NCBI RefSeq assembly: GCF_964204645.1
Contig: NC_134035.1
Coordinates: forward strand, 8,184,501-8,248,500
DNA length: 64,000 nt
From: Tubulanus polymorphus
Lineage: Eukaryota > Nemertea > Palaeonemertea > Tubulaniformes > Tubulanidae
Reading direction: 5' to 3'
In this document: positions 1-9,442 of the stretch, one piece after another
Layout: each line of letters opens with the position of its first letter
Numbering within the stretch: the first letter of the stretch is position 1
Translations under genes and position numbers: made by a program
Notes under the pieces: generated by a model
What the model was told of the DNA's origin: nothing
The model's database searches: none
Seen by the model: only the letters and a program-made list of their open reading frames with translations

Positions 1-250
1 GTGCAATAAGAACACTTCTAGCACAAATACAACAAAACGATAAGACACGGATTGTATAGATGTTCTACGTTGTTACACATTGGTAAGGAAATCAATAGGT
101 GATATTCAGTGAAACAAGTTTTGAGTTTGAGAATAAAATCAGCATTGAGATACGAATTCAACATGTTAGGTTTTGACATGTTTAGTCAACATGGATGAAA
201 ACAGGAGATAATGTCCCAAACGGCCCCCCCATAATTGTGTATATAGTTAC

Positions 251-406
251 TATTTTATCATATTTTCTTTCTTGTGAGATAGCGAAAGCGCCATCTCAGT
301 TGCGTTCAAAGAGTCGAGTCCTGTCAAACTGCCCCTAACGTCTCGCGTCGCCGTGTAGTATCGAGTTAGATTATCGAACAATCCGTCCCAATAAGCCGTT
401 GACATC
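251..406 (-). CDS. DEG/ENaC exon 5, probable
   Basis: Acceptor TTTTATAG and donor GTAACT. The frame reads MSTAYWDGLFDNLTRYY and ends ALSLSHKKENMIK. The tail resembles the family's L-x-H-x4-M-I/L signature that precedes the conserved C-x-F-x-G-x2-C segment. The exon requires an incoming phase of 2, but exon 4 ends in phase 0 at its best donor. A microexon, a weaker donor in exon 4 (GTTATT), or an assembly difference must be invoked. Confidence 0.55.
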
Positions 407-2796
407 CTATAAAATACAGATAAAAAGAAACTTTATCGTGTCGTTTTTTGCATTTTTAACGCGCTTTAATGCATTTATAACCACTACGCGTTATCTAAGG
501 GGTTCTCTGTGAGTCAATGTAAAATACGTTATCAATATTGGTGTTGCGAAATAACAATCGCATCTTGAGACTCTCCAGCAGCGGAATACGTCTCAGCATG
601 GAGTTCGTTAGCAAAAATGTCGAGTCTAGGAGCTTTAATTGCCCGGGAAACTCGAACCTCCGTACATAGTGATAATTATTGAGTGTGAGGGCTGAATTCG
701 AAAAGCAGAAAATTCCGTGCATAAAAAATAAAAATTCTCTGCTACAAGGAGCGGGCCTTATTTTTCAGAATCTGTCACACCATAGTTACTGTATCGATTT
801 TCTAAAAATCGAATCTTCGAAAAGTCGTGTCAGACTATAATTGTCAGCGATCAATTTCTCAACGAGTGCACTGTTTACGAACTGACAAACCTTTTGTTGA
901 TATAATACATTTTCCGTTATTTCCCGGGACGTTTAAGGCGAAACCTTATTAGTTGAATTATTGGAAATACATTTCGAACGAACAAAAGAGATCGCACGAG
1001 TGATGTCTTTCCTGATGTCTTTTAGTGAGGTCTTACTAACCAGTGCGCGGGAGACTTGTTTGACTCAACAAAAGATAATCGGGATCCAGTTCCTCACTGT
1101 TCACGCTCGCCGTCTAAAAAGATTGGCCGCGACTGATTACTATTATGAATGCTTTTAGCAAATATGAGGTGACAAACATCTCACCTCCTCGTCAACTGAT
1201 AAACGCATGTATGAAAATACCTACACGAAGCTGTTCGTGTTGCAGATCGTCACCGCTGGAAACTTCAGTTCGCTGGCTTCTTCGACTTCGATATTGACTC
1301 GGATCGGCAGGCCGAGATAGTACCCGATACGATCCTGAACTTGGTAGACGAAACCGGTCGTGGCCAGTAGAAAAACGAACAGCCAAATACATCTGTAAAC
1401 AATTGACACGCGCTTCAAATGATAAGGAATTTGGATCGGTTGGTCATTCATATATCGAGCTACTTATATACGTAAAAAATTCTTTGATATTGAATTTAGT
1501 TAGTTCTCGAATGAAATAGTCTATAATCTGTTGTCAACTGTAGATAAATAAAAAAGTTTCACAGTAAAATTCTTAATCCGATAGAATTTATTGAAATGAG
1601 ATGAGACCACAACATTTTCGGCAGTTGAATAACAGTCATCATCATTGAACTTAGTAATATCTATATCAAACAGGCATTGATTATCATTTATAATGGCATG
1701 AAGAGGGACTTATATTCAAGGCAGATTGTTTGGTCTTACGAGCAGGGAATCCTGCGTAGTTGTCAAGAAAACCACTCCCTTCTAATCTAGACTTTCATCC
1801 TTAAAATTAATAAAAATTTATCCTTCAAAATACCTGTAAGGAAAAATTTGCTTACAAGAGAGTAATCTCTTAACGCCACGTTGAAACGAACTTTTCGTCT
1901 TAACGGGGGCCTTTTTCGTTTTAACGCAATTTTAGAAAACGTTTTGTTTTAACGTAGCGTTGAAAACATTAAAGACCTCGTTAAAACGAAAATCAGGTTT
2001 TGACGTTGCGCTAAAACAAAAACTTCGTTTTAACGTTGCGCTAAAACTAAAAAGATGACGTTAAAACGAAAATCTTGAAATAGGGATTGACGTAACGTGG
2101 TTTTAAAACGAATATAAAATATGAAAGAAAAAATCGGCAGAGATCGAGAGTCATATTTTATTTTTTCTAATGTGGCCCGAATCAGCCACCACCATATATT
2201 CTCGGCTTGTTTCTACGAGAATAAAAGAGTCGATGTGTATACACCAGGAAATCGGAGGAGATTATTACATTAATGAATTATTAGTATATGAAAATTTTAC
2301 TCATTTTTGGAAGAGTGTACTTTCTGAATCTATGAAGTTCAAAATATGGCCACCAGCCAACGTATTGAGAAGTGTTATGTTCAAGGTCTTATTTTATACT
2401 CATTTACAAGTTCTATTATTGCTAGGTTAAGATTTGTATGACATAATAAATTTCATCGTTACCGTAGTTGAAACTATATAAAATCATCCGTAATTAACTA
2501 TTGATATCAAACTGTTAATTTGATCTCGAGAAAATCTGACAAATTTCTAAAAATGCCCCTTTTGTGTAAATAGAAGGTGCCCCTTTTCTTCACCTAGAAA
2601 AATCCCTTCAAAAATCCACCCATGTAAGTAACCCGCACCGATGGAACAGTGCTCCCGATGAGTTCTTCTAGTTACATTATACGAACCTCGCAAATGTAGA
2701 CGACGCGTAAAATATGAACTTCAAACCGTGAAAGTTCGACCCTTCGGCGTATTCCATGGCGTTTCTGCGCATCCTGCTGTACCACGGATCCACCAT
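251..2796 (-). CDS. DEG/ENaC-family cation channel, 5' part of gene (FaNaC/ASIC-like), truncated by window edge
   Basis: Minus-strand gene. Exons in transcript order are 2796-2687, 1392-1227, 1113-1041, 691-528 and probably 406-251; the rest lies left of the window. Seen: a short cytoplasmic N-terminus with the HG gating motif (SNFHGLKFIF, His23-Gly24), TM1 (about residues 38-56, CIWLFVFLLATTGFVYQV), the conserved post-TM1 motif FPAVTICNTN (residues 81-90), then extracellular sequence. The first four exons join in phase (2, 0, 1). Family knowledge: DEG/ENaC subunits form trimeric, amiloride-sensitive sodium channels in the plasma membrane gated by protons, peptides or mechanical force. The finger, thumb and TM2 are not in this window, so gating type cannot be assigned. 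The start ATG at 2796 follows an in-frame TAG and has a good context (GCCGTTATGG). Confidence 0.85.
528..691 (-). CDS. DEG/ENaC exon 4 (extracellular)
   Basis: Acceptor GAATTCAG and donor AAC|GTATTT. The open frame starts ALTLNNYHYVRRFEFPGQLK and ends FRNTNIDN in phase 0. It begins the extracellular region after the post-TM1 motif. The other two frames hit stops at once, which supports this one. Confidence 0.68.
1041..1113 (-). CDS. DEG/ENaC exon 3 (extracellular, 73 nt)
   Basis: Short exon between acceptor CTTTTTAG and donor GTTAGT. The frame carried over from exon 2 (phase 0) gives 24 residues starting TASVNSEELDPDYLLL and leaves one base. That base fits exon 4, which begins with two completing bases. 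The call rests on phase and splice-signal agreement; this stretch is variable between channels. Confidence 0.65.
1227..1392 (-). CDS. DEG/ENaC exon 2 (TM1 and FPAVTICN motif)
   Basis: Acceptor TTTACAG at 1395-1393 and donor GTGTAG starting at 1226. Encodes 55 residues from CIWLFVFLLATTGF to FPAVTICNTNSF: one hydrophobic membrane segment followed by the family's conserved post-TM1 motif. An open frame extends 5' to an ATG at 1451, but the phase match with exon 1 and the acceptor inside it make the spliced form far more likely. Confidence 0.88.
1860..2190. repeat. TTTTAACG-rich repeat ending in a GTGGCTGATTCGGGCC terminus
   Basis: Lies in intron 1 of the channel gene. Many copies of GTTTTAACG and its complement CGTTAAAAC lie in both orientations between about 1870 and 2110. 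The right end (2172-2190) matches in inverse the GGTGGCTGATTCGGGCC terminus of the elements at 24503-24691 and 55561-55928. No matching left terminus was found, so it looks like a degenerate or truncated family member. Confidence 0.5.
2687..2796 (-). CDS. DEG/ENaC exon 1 (N-terminus with HG motif)
   Basis: Encodes 36 residues plus two bases. It begins MVDPWYSRMRRNAMEYAEGS and continues into FHGLKFIFYASSTFA. The His-Gly pair before TM1 is the hallmark DEG/ENaC gating motif. The donor is AG|GTTCGT, leaving two bases (AG) that complete an arginine codon with the first base of the next exon. The alternative donor three bases on (GTATAA) would be phase 0 and would break the join to TM1. Confidence 0.8.
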
Positions 2797-3889
2797 AACG
2801 GCAGCGCACTAGTTTGGTTTTAAGAATGGACTGTTTATTTTGAAATTTTAGACAAAAACCGATGTTAGATTTCACCGTGTAGTACAACTACTAATTTGTG
2901 CGGTGTTGTGCGTGTATGTTTTTTCCCCAGTCGTTGCTGGATGAATCTATACGCAGCGCGTCGTTTGTACAAATATCACTCATCAAACGTCAAATAGACA
3001 AAACATTTCCGATATAATTGTATTTTTAACGCATGTATTTCATTTAACTGACATTAAATTGTTAACTGATCTCGGACGCGATTCAGTGACAATAGACAAA
3101 CTGATTGCAAATGAAACTCATCAATCGATCTAAAAATGCAAATAGCATCGATTTAATATTTATGAAGTTGTTAATTCATGCAGAAAACCCGAGCCACATA
3201 ACATCTACACAATCAATCCATCATGTTTGTGATTTTGTAATCGATTCAAAAATGTCGACTCATATGTTTTTTTATTAACTCATATTTGTTGGTCGATGCG
3301 CATTATAGATTTTAATGGCTGTCATCAAATGAGACAAACAGCCAATATGATTATAGAAAGACCGATATGCAGTTAACAATCTCAAGCCTCGCTATGTCTC
3401 ACTGACTTAAACTCTTTAGACCAAGTTTTCACGGCATTAAACCTTTTCGAACGAGCGTTAAAGGTGCAAAAGTTAATATAGAGAAAACTGAATGTATGTG
3501 GATTGGCTCCCGGATAAATAGAAACGATAAACCTGGAAAAAATCAATGAAAATGTATGTTATTCATTTCGGCAATGAAAACACTGATGATTTAAACTGTA
3601 ATCCATCAATGAATTCAAAATATTATAAATTTTTGGCGCCAAACTAAATTATCTTTACAAAAAAGGTAAAAAGTAATCCTTCTGTACCACGTATAAGTCC
3701 GGTATTAAGAATGGACTGTTTACTTTGTTGACATAGAATCTTCGTAAAAAGGTTGTCATCAACTCTTTCATATTGAACGGCTATACTCGACGGACGACTA
3801 TGGTGCGAGGCTTTGATCGATACCGACCGGCGCTAGAAGCTTAACTATCGGTAGTATTGGCGGCACCAATCAGATTGCTCGTTGTATAA
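2797..3889. other. Intergenic, 5' flank of the channel gene
   Basis: AT-rich sequence upstream of the channel gene's first coding exon and far upstream of the p190 gene. It should contain the channel promoter, but no convincing TATA box or initiator was identified and no coding exon is visible. Confidence 0.4.
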
Positions 3890-4450
3890 TCGCTGAGGAA
3901 AATTTCAAGGAAGAACTCTAAACGGAAAAACCCGGGCTAAAATAAAACGGGATTTCCGATTGACTAATAATGAAATATCTAAGCATCGTGTGTAGCTGCG
4001 CTCTCGGTCTAGTGTGGCAGGAGGCGTTTCTGCGAGCATCCGATTTTTGCGATCGATTTCGTGAACGATTTGCTCCGATCGTGCGATCGAATCGAACGTT
4101 CGTTAAAATGTCGATGGATTTGGCTAATCACATGACATAAATATGGCGACGTTGAGAATAAGTTGTATCGTTATGAACTACCCGGTGCCGCCATCTTGGA
4201 AATCAAATCGCCAAATCACTCACCAAGCGAGTTGGTCGATTTCAAAAATCGATAGGAAAATCATGTTCGTAAAAAAAAAACCGATCGTGAAATCGATCGC
4301 AAAAATCGGTGCTCGTAAATGCGTTCCTACGATCGATCGCAAAAATCGGATGCTCGTAAAAACGCCTAGGGCTCGTACCGTGGCAATCTCGATGCTATAT
4401 CAGGTTCGAATCCCTGCAGGGGAAGATGCACTGATAGGCGAAAATGGAAC
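3890..4450 (+). repeat. tRNA-derived SINE-like repeat, interrupted by a MITE
   Basis: The left part (3890-4021) and right part (4368-4450) together match the repeat at about 51290-51480: the CGCTGAGG start, the CTAAAAT..AAACGGGAT stretch, the CCCTCGGGCTAGTG-like stretch and a Pol III B-box-like GGTTCGAATCC (4403-4413). The two halves are separated here by the inverted-repeat element at 4022-4367. Confidence 0.55.
4022..4367. mobile_element. MITE-like palindromic DNA element with about 35-bp TIRs
   Basis: The left end begins AGGCGTTTCTGCGAGCATCC and the right end is its near-perfect complement, ending GGATGCTCGTAAAAACGCCT. AGG flanks both sides and may be a 3-bp target duplication. An internal direct duplication of the right terminus lies at about 4295-4330. 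There is no transposase ORF; the 122-residue open frame over it is a by-product. It sits inside a SINE-like repeat, so it inserted later. Confidence 0.7.
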
Positions 4451-6391
4451 GCAAATTCTGGCGAGGGATTCGTCTTGTGACAATCTGACGATAGCGTCAC
4501 ACGGTTTCTGACTGAGGAGTTTTGTAGAGGAGACGTGTTTTCCCAGTGTCAATTATTCAGTTAACACAAAGGCCGGTTTCTGACGGTATATGGTAACGGA
4601 CCATAGCGTGATCGAGACAAAATCGTCGTAAAAGTTTAAAACTATCTTCATTCTTCAACACGAATGAAAATATGAACCATGTTCAGACGCTCGGTACAAA
4701 CGTTTTAGAAATATCGACCGAACGAAAATTTAAATTCACAAAGAATAGAAACAATTAAAGTCCTCGTCGATTAACGGGGTAAATGATATTGATGTTTGAA
4801 TAATTAATGACAACACCACATCGTGTCATCGCCGATTCCACTTCAAACTGATTAATCAGCGGTTAACCGAATGACAAAAGCGATATAGAAAAAAAAAACA
4901 AAATACGGTGTTTTTTGGTATCATTAACACTTTTTGATATGTCATGTTAGTCGCATTGTACTCTTCTTCCGGCATCAGACCCAGTTAGGGACCGACCCCA
5001 AAAGAGTACCTAGGATGAAAAAGAAGTTGTCCCCATATAAATGTCACCATATTCTGCAAATGGGATAGGGGACGAATTACGGTTATACGTATGAAATCCC
5101 TGGGTCCTGAGAGACAGATTGATGATGAAATATGGGATTGCCTGGACTTGTTTTGCCTGAAGTAAGGGTACCAAACACGATGGGGGATTCCCTTCCATAT
5201 TCGGCTCGGATGTACTGGCATACCTGTACTGGTATACCCCTCCTTTCTAAAGCTTTGGTTAGTTCAACAGTTAGGTTGGGTATGTGTAGTGGGGTGAGTG
5301 GTATATTTGAATTTATCGCTCGAATTTGTTGTTTTAACTGTAGGATATAGACATACCTATGTGATGGTAATTTTGAATGTCTAAAACATAATTTTTAATA
5401 ACGTCATATATGATAGTCCGTTGATTACACCGAAATATTTCCTGTTTGGATATAAGGGGTACCAGCCGTGAAATGGATGCTTTGATTTGGATATTCTTGA
5501 AGCTACCCCTTCGATAACCCCCACGAATCGGGTGGCTTGAAATTCTCGGAGCCACTCCGTTGTACCAGGATGGGTGACAAGACTGGTTGACGGTTAAGTT
5601 TTGCACCATCTTCATATACTGACAGAATTGTAATCAATAACTTTATTAGTTCTTCATTTGTATTCTGTTTGCCTATCACTTTCTTACTGATTGATTCCTT
5701 TTAAGAAATGAAACTGGCAACCAGTCTTTGGGGTGACTCCGAAATAGTTGTCGGCCCTGGCGCCAGTTTGGAATACGTGACGGACCGAGCCCGGACTCCA
5801 GCTAGTAGCGCCATCTCGATGGTTTTAATTTTTCGTACTTAGATCATCCCAAAAAAACATTTATATAACTAAGAATCGGCTGTCATTTAAGTTCATATTC
5901 CACTTCGCGTCGGAAAAATCATTTTTCAATTTACATTTCATAATTTTACGAATCGTACGATGTTTTTCGCAGGAATTATCGCGAATGACAATATGGCCGC
6001 CAGTCAGTCAGTTCGATGCGGCTGTAGCAGATCATCACCGCGAACTTTCGTTAATTACGTGAGTTTTGCGTGTATGAAATCGCATGAAGTATAGATAATT
6101 TGGTTTTACTGTTTGCTGGCCCAAATATTGATGCATCGTCAACCTAATTTTCGTTATTAACGTCTTCGTTTTTCAACTTCCATTCCCCCAATCAACAAAA
6201 ATAAATTTCTTTCCATCATCATCATGTTTCCAAATCTTCAGGCCTACGTACACACCTCCAATCCGACTAGATCCACCGCACCAGCACTTTTTTCATGAAA
6301 GCAGTGTTCTTGTCCAGTGCTTTTCTCGTTCCTTCTACTCCACCCTGTACTTTCATCTCATTTCCTACGGACACGTACAAATAATTCCGGA
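4451..6391. other. Intergenic, no gene recognised
   Basis: No exon with matching splice sites and protein similarity was found. Short open frames on both strands (for example 4985-5221 and 5334-5615) overlap each other and show no recognisable domain. Confidence 0.4.
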
Positions 6392-6743
6392 GGCTATTCG
6401 TACGCACCCTTGCACGGATTACTCTGGAGTTTTTTTCGTATGGGAAGGGCTAGGGGTAGGTGAGGCTATATTTAGTAAAAACCCTCGGTTGGTTTCCTGC
6501 GAACTTGTTTGGTCTTCTAGTGGGATATGACGCTGTGCTAGTAATGTTTTCGTTTCGAGTCTCGCTCGATCCGTTCTATTTTTCTCTAACTATTCTCCGC
6601 ACTTTCCTTGAATTTTCTAAGTCGCGCACCTCTGTACACATGCGCGGCGTTAATCAGCCGATCAGTGACAGTTATTAGCGTACAGTTCCTAGTTCCGTAC
6701 GAAGAACATCCAGAGTAATCCGTACGGGTCCATACGAATAGCC
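6392..6743. mobile_element. MITE-like element with about 36-bp inverted termini
   Basis: Starts GGCTATTCGTACGCACCC and continues CACGGATTACTCTGGA. Ends with the complement, TCCAGAGTAATCCGTACGGG then CGAATAGCC. The interior of about 280 bp is AT-rich and non-coding. The two arms differ by only a few bases. The target-site duplication is not clear. Confidence 0.65.
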
Positions 6744-6769
6744 GTGAGTATAAGGCTCAGGCCCATAGC

Positions 6770-6995
6770 TTGGCCTTGTCTCATTTATTAGCCATCCCCC
6801 ATGGCATGCCGATGGACAGTTCAGTTTGTTTGTTTGGCTTTACGTCGCTTGGATCTTGGTTTCCCAAGCCTAATCCTATTGGATTGTTCATTTAACCTTA
6901 CGACGGAATGGCCTTTGAAGTGTTGTCCGCACCTGTAAGCAGCCAACAGGACGCAGCAGCATCACGCCTTATCTCACTGAGCTACTGAGGCGGCT
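6770..6995 (-). repeat. tRNA-derived SINE
   Basis: Read on the minus strand it opens with a tRNA-like 5' half containing an A-box (GTAGCTCAGTGAGATAAG). A body follows whose TGTTGGCTGCTTACAGGTG, ATTCCGTCGTAAGGTTAAA and GAACAATCCAATAGG blocks recur at 11020-11190. The B-box is degraded. It is not a functional tRNA, because the cloverleaf is incomplete. Confidence 0.6.
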
Positions 6996-8900
6996 TTGTT
7001 TTCCTTAAAATTCGGACCTTTTTGGGCGGGCAGAAATGTTGCTCTGTGATGGCAATGCTTGCAGTGTAAGGCTTCCTATAGAATGCAAATCCTAAGTATC
7101 GCAGATTACATGACAAGGCCAAGATTTAGCTCAATGTCTAAAGATTAATTTTTTAAGACAAATGCGAACCTTTTTTCAGATTTTGGCCAGTTCTTTATTA
7201 ATCCCCCCCCCCATACTACTGAAGCTGAGTTAGTAAATGAGTTAAATAGGCCTTATTGGCTGTTCACTACCACTTCATTGATTTTTCATGATCGCAATGC
7301 AGGGGTAAAAATACGGAGAGGATAAGGGTTGAGGTCAGATAAGCCTTTACTTAATTTAAGCCACCCAACCCTTTACGTAACCCTTAACCTGGAAAAGAGT
7401 ATTAACACTAACATTATGATGGCCATTCATTTATTACTTACTGATTAGGGCAGGGGGAGGTGTAAGTGCAATGCGTACTGTAATGCTTACTATATACGAA
7501 AAATAGCCGATAATTTCAAATTGTATTTGTTTGTAATAAATGAATGATCCTGTGCAGTCCTGGGGGTCCAGTTTCTCAAAAAATTTAATCTGTTCATTCG
7601 CTACCAATAGAGACTTAAATTTCACTTGGGTCTAACTTTTCCTAGTTTACCATTTCGGTCAGCTATAGGCTATAAGCTGATATATGAAAATTATACCTTG
7701 TTTCTTATTGGCCAGGTCATTTTGTAATTTCCAATAAAATTTGTATCAGTGTTCTCCTTGCTGGAATTTTGAAAGGGCTGCCTTCATCCTTACATAAGTG
7801 TATAGGCCTATAACATCATGGCTGCTGAAGTAGCAAGCTTTCGATCCTTCAAAAAATACAGAAAGTTTAAGCTTTAAGAGCAAATGCTATCAAAGTAGAA
7901 TATTGTGTAAAAGTTATTTTCGTAAAAGTTATTTTCAAACTTGATATATTCACAAATATCAAATATGCAATTGGTTTGAAATTTAGTTCAGCCGTTACTG
8001 AGAAATACAAATTTTAAATCGGCAATTTCAGCACGTGCTCACTGTTATTGTTTATATGTTAGCAAGTGCGCGTTTCTGACGTCATCTCTGTCTAGCGCTC
8101 ACGGCTTCCAGTCATTTCACTAGACATTTCATTGGGTATTTAATCATTTTAAAAGTGTCTTTGAATTTTGAACTCTTACCATCGAATATTGTTGCTACAG
8201 TTGGATATGACATGGTAAACGTATATTCGTGAGTAGCGCTATATACAGTGAACAAACAATGTTTATTTGATCGATTATACATAGGCTACGCGTAGTAGCG
8301 CGCACACGTGCTTGTGTTGATTGTCATAGATAACATCATAAATAGCGCCACTGCGGGTAGTATGTGAACTATACGCACAAAGTGAAGGATAAATAAATGA
8401 CTAATTTACGGCTAATCAGGGATACTTTTTTTCGATAGGACAGATCTTGGGTCGTTATATATAAATTAAATTCCTTCTCATTAAGAAATCACATCAAGTA
8501 CAATTTTGACAGCATTTGCCTTTAAATTTGGTTTAGTCTTTTATTTTTCACATGAGCTCAATGTATTTCAAAGCAGTTATCAGCATTGTTGGAATATTGA
8601 CAGGTAGGGGCAGCAGATATCTTATAAGGGGTGGCTGATCGTCAGAGGGAGTGGATGTAAAAATGGAAGGGGTGGCTGCCCTCTAAAACCTGAACTGTAG
8701 ACCCCTAGGTGTGGTGAGCTTCTAATGGACACTTATTTGAAAAGAATCAAACGAAATTTACCAACCAAATAAATAACAGGGTCAATCCATATTTTAAGAT
8801 TTATAAAAACCTGTCATGGAGAACACCCATACACTTATCCAGGAATCTGGGCCCTGAACCAATCCCTCTCAGAAAGTCGCGGTAAACTGTAAGTTCGCTT
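6996..8900. other. 5' flank of the p190 gene
   Basis: Contains a C-homopolymer at about 7202-7212 and a partial copy of the TGATACCTTGTTTCTC element family (about 7685-7730). No protein-like exon was seen. One or more 5' UTR exons and the promoter of the p190 gene are expected here or further upstream, since the first coding exon has an acceptor just before it. Confidence 0.4.
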
Positions 8901-8917
8901 TTTTCTTTTTTTTTCAG

Positions 8918-9039
8918 TGCTGGTCATTCACGAATTTGTCGATTAAAAACTAACGACTGTTCGAAGATGATGAAATATAAATAGCGAAAACTTGAAACTT
9001 CGAAGCGATTTAAGGGCAGCGAGAGAGAGAGAGAGAGCG
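8918..9039 (+). promoter_or_regulatory. p190 5' UTR segment with splice acceptor and tiny uORF
   Basis: A strong polypyrimidine acceptor (TTTTCTTTTTTTTTCAG) ends at 8917, so transcription begins further upstream. The leader contains ATGATGAAATATAAATAG (8967-8984), a five-codon upstream ORF. A (GA)n run lies directly before the start codon. The main ATG at 9040 (GAGCGATGG) begins the conserved N-terminus. Confidence 0.7.
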
Positions 9040-9442
9040 ATGGCGAAACGCGCCGAAAAACAAATCTACAATATCAGCATCGTCGGATTATCGGGCACCG
9101 AGAAAGAAAAAGGAACGGCCGGCGTCGGCAAGTCGTGTTTGTGCAATCGATTCGTGCGCCCTCTAGCCGACGATTATTACACCGATCACATATCGGTGTT
9201 GAGTCAGAGCGATTTCAGCGGCCGCGTCGTCAACAACGCGCACTTCCTCTACTGGGGCGAAGTGACGAAAACGGACGACGGCGTCGACTACACGTTCAAC
9301 GTCATCGAACAGACGGAGTTCGTCGACGACACGAGCTTCTTGCCGTTCAAGAGCGGTAAAATCGAACCGTACAACAAACGGTGCTGTCAAACGCGTATAC
9401 AGAGCGCCGAGAAGCTGATGTATATTTGTAAAGATCAGCTCG
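9040..9442 (+). CDS. p190 exon 1: GTPase P-loop region
   Basis: Encodes residues 1-134, [20 protein letters not shown] onwards, with P-loop [32 protein letters not shown] and [13 protein letters not shown]. All are strongly conserved in p190 proteins. Donor G|GTGAGT, phase 1. Confidence 0.96.

Noticed and set aside
961-1158. 65-codon plus-strand ORF
   Set aside because: Antisense to exon 3 of the channel gene; no similarity.
1393-1451. Alternative start of the channel at the ATG at 1451 (MNDQPIQIPYHLKRV)
   Set aside because: An acceptor lies inside it, and splicing to the HG-motif exon at 2796-2687 restores the family's N-terminus in phase.
4143-4511. 122-codon ORF
   Set aside because: Lies across a palindromic MITE and SINE remnant; no domain and no splice context.
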